The notes under the pieces: model-generated
Told to the model about the DNA's origin: nothing
The model's database searches: none
The model's input: only the letters and a program-made list of their open reading frames with translations
Made by a program: the position numbers and the translations under genes
Assembly: GCA_949592205.1 (NCBI GenBank)
Contig: CATIUR010000003.1
Coordinates: 150,783,259 to 150,847,258 of the forward strand
Direction of reading: 5' to 3'
DNA: 64,000 bases
From: Helichrysum umbraculigerum
Taxonomy: Eukaryota > Streptophyta > Magnoliopsida > Asterales > Asteraceae
In this document: in pieces, positions 12,023 to 23,128 of the stretch
Numbering within the stretch: the first letter of the stretch is position 1
Layout: each line of letters starts with the position of its first letter

Positions 12023-12231
12023 TTACGTTTTAAAAGGATTTATTTTGAAAAAATAACAAGAAAAAGGAATATTGACCGGATTTATTTAATTATTTTAATT
12101 AATTTCCGGTTTCATAAGGTGGGCCTTTATAAACGTCTTAAACTTCATATTAGGTTTCAAAACATTTGGGGAAACTTAACCACATAGCACACCAAAATTA
12201 GGGTTCCATATTTGAACATTCAAGCTCAAAA

Positions 12232-12615
12232 ATGGCGAATCGTCCAGAGGATCAACTTGAAGGCTGTTTGTGTGGTGACATGGCAAGAATGTGGACGTCG
12301 TGGACACAAAGGAATCCAGCGCGTCGCTTTAAGAGCTGCCCGAACTACAGGATGGCGTTGGAATCACGATGCAACTACTTCAGGTGGGTGGATCCAGAGC
12401 TTCCCAACGCATGGTACAAGAATAAAGTATTTGAGCTGAATGAGGAAAACGTACGTTTGGAAGCAGAGGTGAAGGAAGTGAAGTGGAAATTGAAGTTATT
12501 AGTGTGGATTTTGAGTGTTGTCATTGTGCTGGTGGCGTTGGAAGTGAAGTGGAAATTGAATTTGTTGGTGTGGGTTTTGAGTGTTGCCATTGTGGTGCTG
12601 GCGTTGGTTTACTGA
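12232..12615 (+). CDS. GRF zinc-finger membrane protein inside the MULE
   Basis: A 127-residue single-exon protein starting at an ATG in a good context (AAAATGG). Residues 12-54 form a GRF-type zinc finger: C12-L-C14, then the NPARRF motif at 28-33, C36-P, C47 and NYFRW at 48-52. GRF fingers bind single-stranded or structured nucleic acid in several DNA-repair and RNA-processing proteins. Residues 70-85 are charged and helical, likely a short coiled coil. The C-terminus is a tandem duplication of a 22-residue unit (EVKWKLKLLVWILS... then EVKWKLNLLVWVLS...), encoded by two adjacent 66-bp repeats at 12475-12606. Each unit contributes a hydrophobic, membrane-type segment. The gene lies just inside the left TIR and converges on the transposase. 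The role in transposition is unknown; it could instead be a captured host gene. Confidence 0.8.
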   Translation: MANRPEDQLEGCLCGDMARMWTSWTQRNPARRFKSCPNYRMALESRCNYFRWVDPELPNAWYKNKVFELNEENVRLEAEVKEVKWKLKLLVWILSVVIVLVALEVKWKLNLLVWVLSVAIVVLALVY

Positions 12616-13225
12616 TGTGATGTGGGTGTTATGATAGGGTTAGATTAAGCTTCTTTTGGTGTAATGAGGTATGTCTGATGTTGATGTTTAGGTGTTATGG
12701 TAGGGTTAGATTAAGCTTCTTTTGGTGTAATGGGGTATGTTATGTTGGTGAAAATATGGTAGTTTTGTTGTAATGTGTCTGTTGTTTATGAATGCAAGAT
12801 AACGCATGGTACAAGAATAAAGTATTTGAGCTGAATGAGGAAAACGTACGTTTGGAAGCAGAGGTGAAGGAAGTGAAGTGGAAATTGAAGTTATTAGTGT
12901 GGATTTTGAGTGTTGTCATTGTGCTGGTGGCGTTGGAAGTGAAGTGGAAATTGAATTTGTTGGTGTGGGTTTTGAGTGTTGCCATTGTGGTGCTGGCGTT
13001 GGTTTACTGATGTGGGTGTTATGATAGGGTTAGATTAAGCTTCTTTTGGTGTAATGAGGTATGTCTGATGTTGATGTTTTGGTGTAATGAGGTATGTCTG
13101 ATGTTGATGTTTAGGTGTTATGGTAGGGTTAGATTAAGCTTCTTTTGGTGTAATGGGGTATGTTATGTTGGTGAAAATATGGTAGTTTTGTTGTAATGTG
13201 TCTGTTGTTTATGAATGCAAGATAA
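12406..13225 (+). repeat. 395-bp tandem duplication of the GRF gene 3' half
   Basis: The segment starting AACGCATGGTACAAG at 12406 recurs at 12801 (period 395). It includes the coding 3' half and the following 3' region. The second copy (12792-13010) keeps an open frame of 72 codons without the zinc finger and is probably 3' untranslated or a dead duplicate. The second unit has an extra small internal duplication near 13040-13110. Confidence 0.9.
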
Positions 13226-13349
13226 TGTAATGTGGTTGTTGGGTAATGAATGAAAAGTTTAGTTTAACTTTTACGATTGTGCACATATGAGAGATGAATG
13301 CTTTAAAATGCTTGTGAAAAGAGAGTGCACTTCTTTACTCTCTTAAAGT

Positions 13350-13530
13350 GGCATCCTCCCACTTTTTATACATCCTCCCACTTTTTTGGCATCCTCCCAC
13401 TTTTTATACATCCTCCCACTTTTTATCTTGGCATCCTCCCACTTTTTATACATCCTTCCACTTTTTATCTTTACTCTTAAAGTGGCATCCTCCCACATTT
13501 TATACATCCTCCCACTTTTTATACCTTGCA
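13350..13530. repeat. Minisatellite between the two MULE genes
   Basis: Tandem copies of a unit close to CATCCTCCCACTTTTTATA, about ten in all, with spacers such as CTTTACTCTTAAAGTGG. It lies between the 3' ends of the convergent genes. Confidence 0.85.
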
Positions 13531-13856
13531 TACTTTCATTCCTGTCATCCCAAACCATAATATGTACATGTTTATTCAGTCAACAACAAGATATTATATC
13601 GAGTCACAAAGCAGTAGGTAATAGGAACATTAGAATGGTATTATATTAGCATCATAGGTTTGACTATAGAAGTCAACCTTAACAAAAGTATCTAGTTTGC
13701 CCAGAAGGTTCAAATATTACATACAAAAAACATAAAAACACTAGTTTAACTAATACCAACACCATTCTATGCATACCAAAATAAAGTAGCAGCATACATA
13801 CAAAAATACAAGTTTTCTTTGCCTAATACTACTTGTTGTAGTAGATTTGGCAATCT

Positions 13857-16800
13857 TCATTCCATCATAATTGGATTCTTTTCAGCACTTCCTGACTTTT
13901 TTCTTGGTGGTACAAATGGATTATTTAGGCATAGCTCAGCATCAATTTCAGCAATCAATGGGTCTTCTTGTGCATGAAGAGTACTAACTTCCACAACAGT
14001 TATGTCTATCAACCCATCATTTGAATCATCACCACTACCCGTAGCTGCATTTGTTCTTACCCCCTTTTGAACACCAGAACCACCACCTCTAGCTGCATTT
14101 GTTCTTCCCCCTCTATTAACACCAGAACCACCACCTCTAGCTGCATTTGTTCTTCCCCCCCTATTAACACCAGAACCACCACCCCTAGCATTTGTTCTTC
14201 CCCCCCTATTAACACCAGAACCACCACCCCTACCAACACCAACAGTATCATTTGTGTCATTATACCTCCTATCACTTCTACTTGGATTAGGTACTCTAGG
14301 TCTGCCCCTTCCCCTAGCAACAATGTTGGAAACTGGAAATGGTCTATTAGTGCAACCTCTTCGATTGTGACCATATTGAAAACAAATCTGACATTGCCTA
14401 GGTCTTTTGGAACCATTAGCATCCAACTCAGTCCTTGCTCTCTTTCTCTTAACAGTTGGCCTACCAGGCATTCTCCTTTCCAATGGAGGTAATGGTCCTG
14501 GTTTGTTTGTGATAGGCCATTGGATCTCCCCACCCACAGTTTTCATAAAATGAGTATATGATAACAAGAACTTATCCTTTTTCAAACTATCACTTACCAA
14601 AGTCTCCGGTTGTATGCCAACGTGAACCACTGTTGCAACTGCATGAGGGCATGGAATGCCACTAATCTGCCAAAATCTACATGAGCATTCTTTTGAAAGT
14701 AAGTTAATTGTGAATATCTCAGCATGATTAGTGGTTTGGACCTCAAACTCTTGTATTCCACTTGCCCACACAAGCCAAGACCTGTAAAAAGCAGTTGAAT
14801 GAAAGATAAGCGCAACTCAATTACTTTGTATTCAAACATAAGTTTATAAATTATACCTTTGTTGTCTCCTACTCTCTTCTACCCTCATTCTTATAGTTGG
14901 ACATATTTCATGATCCCACACCTCTGCATCTTTCCTTTGAGTCACAAGCCTACACATAACTTTCATCCTAATTTCTTCAAGCATTCCGATAATAGGCCTC
15001 TTTCTTGCATCATGGATCATTGAGTTCCAACATTCACTTATCCCATTTTCTACTGCATCACAATCAAACCCTGGTTTATAAAAAGCTCTACTCCATAAAG
15101 CTGGCCTTTTATCACCAAGGTAATGATATGCTTCTTCATTGATATCTTTTACTCTTTGGAGTATGAACTCAAATTTTTCAATATATGAACACTTGGCTGC
15201 TTCCCAGAATAGATTCCTAAACTGAACACTATGCCACCTCTTACTGAAGTTAGTATAGACATGTCTTGCACACTGTCTATGCTCTCCATTTGGTAAAACA
15301 GTCCTTACAGCTTCTATTAGACCCTGCCAAAACATAATCAATTAGTATAATACCTAATAATTAATAATTGTTGTCAAAGAATATAATTTTTTTTACCTTG
15401 TGTTGATCTGATATGATTGCAACATCATCACCATTGTTTAGACCAAGATCACTCCTTAAAATCTGAACAAACCATCTCCAATTGTCCGTGGTTTCAACAT
15501 CCACCACAGCCCACGCAATTGGATATACCTGATTATTTGCATCCCTACCAGTAGCAGCCAAAAGTTGACCAGTTGCAATACCTTTGAGGAAACATCCATC
15601 CAGACCAATAACCTTTCTACATCCTTGGATCCAACCTTCTTTAAGTGCCTTAAAGCAAATATACATCCTTTTGAAAATAGTTTTGCCATTTGGGATGGTT
15701 TGAACATCAATCGCCACAGTGCTTCCTGGGTTTGTTTTTTCAATTGCAGCCCCATAATCCCAAATCCTCTCATAGTGCCCATTTTTACATCGAACATCAT
15801 CATATATTACCTTTTGTTTAGCTCTACTGCATTGGTTATTACTCACCTTCACTTGGTATTTTTTCATTATTATATCTTTCATCTGTCTTAGTTTAATCTT
15901 AGGGTTCTCTTTAATCCTATCAGCTAGCCTATCTGCAATCCAGTGATTTGTGACCAATGACCCCATATTGTAATCTTGAATGCATTTGTGAACTTCTTTT
16001 AAGGACTTGATTTGAAATGTTCCATCTTGACTAATCTGAGAAGCCCACAATCTAAAAGGACATCCAGGCTCAAGTTGTGGTATAGGTATCTTTCTTTTAT
16101 GTGGCAACCTTAAGCCACACTTAACTAACACATGATCCTTTTTACTCTCTTCAAAGTTTAACCTAAATCCATTAGCCACTGCATAGTTAACTACACAACT
16201 TTTAAGTTGAGCTTTAGTGGCAAACCTCTCTCCTTTCATTGGCTTCATTGCCTTCCAATGTACAGTGGGATCATGCAGTGGGTTCATCATGTTATACTCT
16301 TCAAGAGACTTTCTCGTATCCTCATCCATGTCTTCATATCCATCCGGATCTTCAACATTTTCAAATGGCTTAAAGTTACCGTAATCTTGGTTATCTTCAT
16401 CATATTCATCCAATGTATCCTCAACAACCTGTTTTTGCTTATCTTCCTCATCAACATCATTCTTGCTCTGGTTTTCCTCATCTTCAACATCTCGCAACTC
16501 AATTACTTCTATGTTCTCATCACTTTCATTACCAACATTACACATGTTCTCATCCTCCTCATTATCATCCTCATCCTCACTAACAGGATCATCTTCAATA
16601 AATTCACTCATATCCACATCATTATGATCCAAAAATACATCAACAGGGCTCTTCTTAGCAAGTTCAACCATTTTTTTCATATCATTTTCAGTGTTTAAAT
16701 ATTTCAGACCCCCATTTCGTATTCCCTTCCCAGGTACACAATAATACTTACTATCACATACCAAATCGAGAACATCTTCCACTTTAAGAGAGAATTCTTT

Positions 16801-16935
16801 AACACTAGTGTTATTAAAGTCGTAATCATTGAAAGTCAGTAACGCACCACCACTATATGTTAGAGAATCCATTTTGAAATACCCATAATAATTAACTTTA
16901 ACAGTACACAATTCTTTGTTATTATTAGAAGCCAT
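13857..16935 (-). CDS. MULE transposase (mudrA-like), three exons
   Basis: Exons (minus): 16935-15397, 15323-14857, 14781-13857. Both introns (73 and 75 bp) are GT-AG, and the joined frame is 976 residues. Order of parts: N-terminal PB1-like MULE domain (about 8-110), a very acidic linker (about 110-205), a DNA-binding Mutator domain (about 225-310, with WKAMKPMKGERFATK and CPFRLWASQI), and the RNase H-like MULE catalytic domain. Likely catalytic acids are D446 in GLDGCFLKG, D510 in ISDQHKGL (the codon run crosses intron 1) and E610 in ISECWNSMI. Next come a SWIM zinc finger (C701, C703, C713, H715), a basic KRKRAR stretch, a CCHC zinc knuckle (C799, C802, H807, C812) and four RGGGSGVNRGGRTNA-type repeats (about 849-917). 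No stop or frameshift was found. It excises and inserts the element by recognising the TIRs; transcription probably starts in the right TIR. Full length and plausibly active. Confidence 0.93.
14040..14240 (-). repeat. In-frame coding repeat in the transposase tail
   Basis: Four tandem units of 42-48 bp encode Gly/Arg/Asn-rich RGGGSGVNRGGRTNA-like repeats after the zinc knuckle, resembling RGG-type RNA-binding tails. Confidence 0.85.
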
Positions 16936-17236
16936 GGAAGAAACACTTACCAGTTAACGAAATTGCGCTAGGGTTTGTTGATTGCACTCATAAATCATCG
17001 TCGTATGTCAACATTTCTTCAAGAACGGAGTTAGGGTTTTACGGGATTTAGGTATTTTGGTTGAAATTAGGGTTTGGAATTTTGGTGCGATGAGGGTTTG
17101 TGAATTCCTATCACCTTCTATCGTATCATTTATATGGTGAATAATTCATGTTATAATTAAATGAGAATTAAAAGCATTATAAATAAAAAATACCGTCTAC
17201 CGGACTCAAAGGTAATTTTTCCCTCAGTAGACGCGT

Positions 17237-17332
17237 AATTGAATTAAGGATCCTTTTTGGGTTATGTGAATGTTAATATTCCCCCAATTGGTAATTTTTG
17301 ACATTAATGTTCCCCTTTTGGGCTATTTGCCC
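17237..17332 (-). repeat. MULE right terminal inverted repeat
   Basis: The partner of 11927-12022. About 300 bp of leader separates it from the transposase ATG. Confidence 0.93.
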
Positions 17333-17429
17333 ATGAAAATATAAAGAACATAACAAAAATACCATTTGATACGACATGACAATATAACGATACATTGTAA
17401 ATAAGCGTGCAAATGAGCAAAATTAAAGA

Positions 17430-17580
17430 ATTTTTTTTTTTAGAAAAGTAAACACTCACGCACCCCTATCACGGATATATACGTTCATCCACGGATATTT
17501 ACAAATAGTCCCAACACTTGAATCCACAACCTCATAGTTGATAAGTTACTTACGATCCCGCTAGACTAATGACAATTTAA
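17430..17580 (-). mobile_element. tRNA-derived SINE, minus orientation
   Basis: Reversed, the stretch shows box A-like TTAGTCTAGCGGGATCG and box B-like GTGGATTCAAGTG, and it ends in the A tail seen as a T run at 17430-17442. No clear target duplication. Confidence 0.5.
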
Positions 17581-17599
17581 TAAAACAAAGAAAGCATTT

Positions 17600-18335
17600 C
17601 TTAATAAAAACGAATGTTTATATAATTGAAAAACTTGAATGATTATATAACGATAGTGGTATCCTTCTAAGTTCTAACTATCTAAGGTTTCGATGAAAGA
17701 ACAAAAACATGTGTGAGCTTCCAATGGACAAAAAAGTGCGAATATCGAATCTTCTTCTAATCCAACACTAAACCCAAAGATTAATAAATTGTCTCCAAGC
17801 ATGTCTGTCAGCTTAATCAATACTCCTATTTTCACTCCCCAATGGCAACTAATAACTATACCCTAAAAATTAAAATTTGGAAATGATATGTAATGTTAAT
17901 TGAAGGTAACATTATTACTTGATTAACACTGTAATGTTTAAACATAATTAACACTTTATCCACTCCAAGACTAACAAAATATCATAAACACTAATGTAGG
18001 GTAATGTGGCAAAAAAACCTAAAATTATGTAAGATATTTTGTGTAAGAGTATTAGTAGTAATATTTTATAAGTTTTGCCAAAAAAAAAAAAAAAAAAAGA
18101 AGAAATAAGAAAAGAATAATGTTATATAATAGAGTGTATTAATATATTATCATATACTAATTTAAAATCTTAATTGATGACATTGAAAACTGACTCCACT
18201 ATTTTATATAACTTCAAAGCAACATGACAATACATAGTTGTTGATATCGCTCGCAATGTTACCCTTTCACGAGTTGAAATGATACCTTTATGAAGTGAAC
18301 GAAGAGACCAGACGGTTATAACCAGTCTATCCAAA
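17600..18335. other. No gene seen
   Basis: AT-rich with an A run at 18079-18098. No protein or transposon signature recognised. Confidence 0.5.
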
Positions 18336-18339
18336 TACT

Positions 18340-18560
18340 CATTTCGTCTCAAAATAAGTGTTCCATTGGTGATTGTCACACAGTTTTAGGTAAAGTAAAA
18401 AGATTTCTCATTTTAAGAGTCAAATGTCATTGTTACCCTTTACATTAAGCGTAGACTTTTGAGAAAAAAGTGTAGGAATGCAAAATAGGTAAAGTTAATT
18501 ATCAATTTTTGAAACAAACTAAAATGGAAATGCGAACACTTATTTTGAAAAAGATGGATT
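18340..18560. mobile_element. Stowaway-like MITE, diverged
   Basis: The left end CATTTCGTCTCAAAATAAGTG and the inverted right end CCATCTTTTTCAAAATAAGTG form an imperfect terminal repeat of the TCCGTCTCAAAATAAGTG type. No coding capacity. Confidence 0.55.
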
Positions 18561-18770
18561 AATAATTTAGTTCGGTTCAATGCGGATTCGATATTTGTTT
18601 AAATTAATGTAACTGGATCGGATTTGATCTGATCCATCTAAACGAACACCCCTTATGGGAAAAGGTGAAGATATATAGTAAGAAGATGAATGATGAACAC
18701 CGAAATTGTAATATCCAAATCCACAACATTCAAGCCAAATACTAGTAGTTTTGGAAATGATATATAAACG

Positions 18771-18977
18771 GGGTGTTTGGCTTAGCTTATGGCTTTTAAC
18801 TTTCTGCGTTATTTAAAAGTCAACAATATGGGGCTTTCGACTTTTTAGCTTATTCACCCTTTAAAATTTGAAAAGATCCCTCACAAAAGCTCATCCAAAC
18901 ACCTTTAAAATAATTTTTTAGATGTATCATAACATAATAAGCTAAAAAACTCTCTAAAAAAGCCGGGCCAAACACCC
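18771..18977. mobile_element. MITE with GGGTGTTTGGC ends
   Basis: About 207 bp, bounded by GGGTGTTTGGC and its reverse complement GCCAAACACCC. A similar terminus is seen at 37146-37394. The target duplication is not clear, so the superfamily (Tourist or hAT) is left open. Confidence 0.65.
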
Positions 18978-18999
18978 AAAGTGCACCTCATGATCATTT

Positions 19000-19735
19000 C
19001 TATGTCATATGTTAAGTAAACCCCCATACCCAAAAACAGATCAGATTCCGTATCAAAATACCTTTATCTTGCTACAATGATGTTATGCATTTGACTTGTT
19101 TGATTTTATAATTAATTAAATACTAAAAAAATAAAAAGTGGGTCTATGACACAATGAGGAATCCAAAGGGGTTTTTCGGATCAAAGTCAAAGCCTAAACA
19201 GTCAAGAGATGCTACGACGAGGCTACATTTGACTTATTTACACTTTTGGTCCATAAAAATACGATTTATATCATGTGAGCCCCCCAATATTCGCAAAGTC
19301 ACTCTAATAAGAATCCATCCCTTTTTGTTTTCTTAAAGTCAAAATAATCCATTATTCTCAAAACGACCTCACTCCAATAGATGTAAATTATTAATTATAT
19401 TCACTCAAATTTTGATCTATGATATATAATGATGACTCCTACTTTTAAAATCAATTATTTATCACACAATTTTAGTTTTTTTTTTAACAATATGAACAGT
19501 TTATGATATATATATATATTGACATAGAAAATGATAATGACAACTCTAAGAACTTTCAATGAATCTTTCATACTTCCTTCTTAAAATTGGTTTGGCCCCA
19601 TTAATATTGATCGGAATACAATTAATTTATATATGTTTAGAATTCTTCATGACGGATAAAAACTATCGTTAACAAAATCATTTTTTTTTTTAAATCTTAT
19701 CTTATTAGTCCATTGTGTTTTCTAGCCCACCAAGC
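19000..19735. other. No gene seen
   Basis: A low-complexity AT-rich spacer with a T run at 19680-19691 and a short TA run at 19508-19519. Confidence 0.5.
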
Positions 19736-19738
19736 GAC

Positions 19739-19996
19739 CAAAGTGTCATGCATTTTTTTTTTTTTTTGAAAGGCAGTTTTGAATCACTGACGGACCTAGG
19801 CAGGTAGTGGTCCACCCGATCATCTCCATAATGCACCCTCGAGAAGAAGCCCAATTGGGAAAACTCCTCACCACGGAGCCCAAAGGCCCAATGGATTTTC
19901 CATGTACCGAGTGGGGGTCGAACCCCCAACCTATGGCAAATGCCAAGGATGCTCAACCAACTGAGCCAGGTCTCAAGTACAAAGTGTCATGCATTT
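19739..19996 (-). mobile_element. SINE with A tail and 17-bp target duplication
   Basis: The body is 19756-19979 on the minus strand. Reversed, it starts with box A in CTGGCTCAGTTGGTTGAG and box B in GGGGGTTCGACCCCCAC, a very tRNA-like head. It then continues about 150 bases and ends in an A tail (T run at 19754-19767). A perfect 17-bp direct repeat, CAAAGTGTCATGCATTT, flanks it at 19739-19755 and 19980-19996. The length and tail separate it from a true tRNA gene. Confidence 0.9.
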
Positions 19997-20178
19997 AATA
20001 TTTTGTTATTTTTATAGATGAAATGAAATTTTCGTTAGAGTAGCTCCACACGGTTAAGCGAGAGGTACAAAAAGGGATGATAGTGTTTATGTTGAATACA
20101 AATTTCATAATATAATTTCGTAAATATCTATCAACGTACATACCTACATTATTGTTTTATACTACATTTTGTATCACA

Positions 20179-21237
20179 TATTATTCTGAGAAAATTGCAT
20201 TGGTCGTCCCTGTAGTTTACATAAAATAGCACTGGTAGTCCCTCGTAGTTTTTTATTGCACTGGTTGTCCATGTGGTTGCTAGTTGTTGCACTGGTAGTC
20301 CCTGTGGTTACTCTCCGTTAGTTTTCTCCGTTAAAAGGACCAGCTATGTAATTTTTTTTCATTATCGCTAACGATGGTTAGTTTTCTCGTTAAAAGGACT
20401 AGCAGTGCAAATTTTTTTTTTCCAAATTTCAAGTTTATTTAAATTTAATATTATTTTTAATTGTATTTAGTTAATTTAATTTTAGAATAATTTAATCAAT
20501 TTAATTTAATTATTTTAATCAACCTTTTTCAATACTATTTATTTTATTTTTTACAATTAAAATGATCATTTTAAATATTTCTTTATTCCAATTTTTTTTA
20601 AGTATCTCGATCTATATAAACCCACTAAAAATATAATATTTTAAAAATATAATAGTTTATACTCTTAATTTTGCATATCATCATCGATTTCATGACTCCG
20701 CATAAACAATTCTACATGCCACATATATATTGTTAACAATTTTGTATACTATGAACGTATTCAAATTGCACATTATCAACATGTAACATTTTTAGTGAGT
20801 TTATATAGACCGGGACACATAAAAAAACTAGAATAAAGAAATATTTAAGTTAACCATTTTAATTGTAAAAAGTAAAATAATTATCACAAAAAAGGTTGAT
20901 TAAAATAATTAAACTAAATTGATTAGATTATTTTAAAAATAAATTAACTAAATGCAATTAAAAATAATATTAAATTTAAATAAACTTGAAATTTGAAAAA
21001 AAAATTACATGGCTGGTCCTTTTAACGAGAAAACTAACGGTCGTTAGCGATAAAGGAAAAAAAATTACATAGCTGGTCTTTTTAACGGAGAAAACTAACG
21101 GAGAGTAACTACAAGGACTACCAGTGCAACAACTAGCAACCACATGGACGATCAGTGCAAAATAAAACTGCGAGGGACTACCAATGCTATTTTGTGTAAA
21201 CCACATGGACTACCAATGCAATTTTCTCTATTATTCT
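20179..21237. mobile_element. Fold-back element with long TIRs, MULE-type duplication
   Basis: The element is 20188-21228 (1,041 bp). Its two halves are inverted copies of each other over about 450 bp per arm, from GAGAAAATTGCATTGG inward to the shared word TATATAGA(C/T)C near 20620 and 20805. A perfect 9-bp direct repeat TATTATTCT flanks it (20179-20187, 21229-21237). Arm ends contain repeated words such as GCACTGGTAGTCCCT. There is no coding capacity. The 9-bp duplication and long TIRs fit a non-autonomous MULE; its ends differ from those of the intact MULE at 11927. Confidence 0.85.
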
Positions 21238-21922
21238 TTTTCAACTGCATTTTGTATCAAATTATAATGCATATTGTTTGTTTTTAGTGCATATTGTATA
21301 TAACTATTACTACATCATTCTTCTATAAGAAGGAACAAAATATATGTATTAAAGTTAAGAATGTTTTTGTGGTTATTTGTTTGATAAAAATATACTTATA
21401 TTGTGATATATTTAAGGGTTAAATGCTTGTAAATGTATTTAACTAAGCGTTGACATTTATAATTTGTGCATAACAAAATTGACTATCATTGTCATTTTAT
21501 AGATGACACGTCATCAAAATTAATATAACAATGATAAATAACAGGTCTCTTTCACACAACTTACATCGGTATATCAATATATGTTAGACTAAAATTGACA
21601 TTGAGATTCTTTTGAATTTTGAAGTGACATTGTACAGTAAGTTAGAGTTAGACAAAAGGGAAGACCAACTCCAATTCCTTATCGAACCTCTTTTCTTTTG
21701 CTTTCCACTTTCACCTTTCACCCCTTTTGAGAAAATTACATCTCATTTTGTTTCCAAAAGAAAAATAACCAACTTTTACACAAAATTAAATAACATACTC
21801 CGTATGATTTTGCCTTTTTTATTATTCTATATTATTAAATTTAATGGAATTATATTATATTAAATATATGGTGCATTTAATATTTGGTATTAAAACATAT
21901 TTTAGATATCAATTAAACATCT

Positions 21923-22711
21923 AGGGTGGGGTTCAAATGAGAGGAATTTGTGTGAGAATAAGGGAACCAATGATATTGTGCCATGTGTACAAAAAGAATG
22001 CTCCACATGTACAAAACCCATTTACCCCAACATCAATTATCTCACAAACGACAAATCGAAAAATTAAGAAAATTGCACCATTAAATTCAGCGTTTTCTCC
22101 TCTTCGATTTGCCGTCCGTCAAAACATACTTTTGACAAATTTATTTTTTTTCATTTTTTGGTGGGTTTTACAAATTAGTAATATATGTGTTAGTGTTGCG
22201 TTTAGGGTTTAGGGTTTGGGGTTTAGATGTTAGGGTTTAGGGTTTGAGGTTTGGGGTTTCTCCCCGAAACCCCAAACCTCAAACCATAAACCCCAAACCC
22301 TAACCCCTAAACGTTTTATAAAACTCTAAGCCCTAAATCATACTAAACCCTAAACCTTAAACCCTACTAAACCCTAAACCCTACTAAACCCTAAACCCTA
22401 ACCCGAAACTCTAACCTTAACCACAAATTAAATGTACAAACAATTACTAACACATGTGTTAGTAATTTGTAAAACTCACCAAAAAATGGAATGAAAAAAA
22501 AGTTGTTGAAAGTATGCCTTGAGGGACGGCAAATCGAAGAGGAGAAAACGCTGAATTTTATGGTGCAATTTTCATGATTTTTCGACTTACCGTTTGTGAA
22601 ATATTTAATTTTTAAAAATGTGGAGGAGAGAGAATAAAGTGACACATGACAGAAATCTGTTGGTTCCCTCATTCTCACTCAAAGTTGGTGTACTCATTTG
22701 AACCTTACTCT
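21923..22711. mobile_element. Fold-back TIR element with telomere-like centre
   Basis: A 789-bp element with ends AGGGTGGGGTTCAAATGAG and, inverted, AGAGTAAGGTTCAAATGAG. The halves are inverted copies for most of their length: for example CGCTGAATTT and GACGGCAAATCGAAGAGGAG on the right match their complements on the left. The centre is a head-to-head pair of TTTAGGG-like and CCCTAAA-like arrays (22198-22400) around a TTTCTCCCCGAAA turn. The right arm holds one TAACACATGTGTTA palindrome (22448-22461). The ends match those of the large element at 45063-57426, so it is a short relative. The flanks share only six bases (AACATC), so the target duplication is uncertain. Confidence 0.8.
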
Positions 22712-22729
22712 TAACATCCAATCATCTAA

Positions 22730-23128
22730 TTAGAGCATCTCGAATATATACACTAAAACTTTACACTAAGATAGTGCAAAACAAGAATATTTTGAGTAAA
22801 TTAATAACACTAATTTTTTTTCACTTCAATGTGTGCTCAAAATATTTACACTAAAACTTTTTATATTATATAAAGTACATAACACAAAGATAGAAGTGAC
22901 AAAGTCATAGTATAAAAATACATTTGTATTGGTTTTTATTATTATTAAATAGTGAATAGTGTTTAGTGTAAGGTTTAGTGTACCAAATTTAGTGTAATTT
23001 GACAAGGATTTAGTGTTGCACTAAAATAGTGTGATGATTTAGTGCTAACAGTGGACTGCTTTTTATATCATTTTTGCACTAAGATAGTGTAAAAGGTACA
23101 TATGATGTATACGTTGGAGATGCTCTTA
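22730..23128. mobile_element. Tourist-like (PIF/Harbinger) MITE
   Basis: The element is 22733-23125 (393 bp), with GAGCATCTC ends in inverted orientation and a 3-bp TTA duplication on both sides. The interior is an inverted repeat rich in ACACTAAAACTTTACACTAA words. No coding capacity. Confidence 0.78.

Larger units (their letters stand above)
11918..17341 (-). mobile_element. Complete MULE (Mutator-like transposon)
   Basis: The element proper is 11927-17332 (5,406 bp). It is bounded by 96-bp terminal inverted repeats (11927-12022 and 17237-17332) that differ at only one base seen by eye. A perfect 9-bp target duplication ATGAAAATA lies at 11918-11926 and 17333-17341. Nine bases is the size typical of Mutator transposases. 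Each terminus starts with its own small palindrome, GGGCAAATAGCCC. Inside are a full-length transposase gene (minus) and a convergent small gene (plus), each reading inward from a TIR. This mirrors the convergent two-gene layout of maize MuDR. Near-identical TIRs, an intact duplication and open reading frames suggest recent mobility. Confidence 0.95.

Noticed and set aside
12212..12439. 75-codon frame overlapping the GRF gene
   Set aside because: It lacks any motif; the frame starting at 12232 has the zinc finger and better start context.
14057..14533. 158-codon frame on the minus strand
   Set aside because: It is a shifted frame of the transposase exon 3; the repeats keep several frames open.
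16207..16698. 163-codon hydrophobic frame on the plus strand
   Set aside because: It is antisense to the acidic linker of the transposase.
22198..22420. True telomere or subtelomere
   Set aside because: The repeats are short, irregular and arranged head to head inside a transposon.
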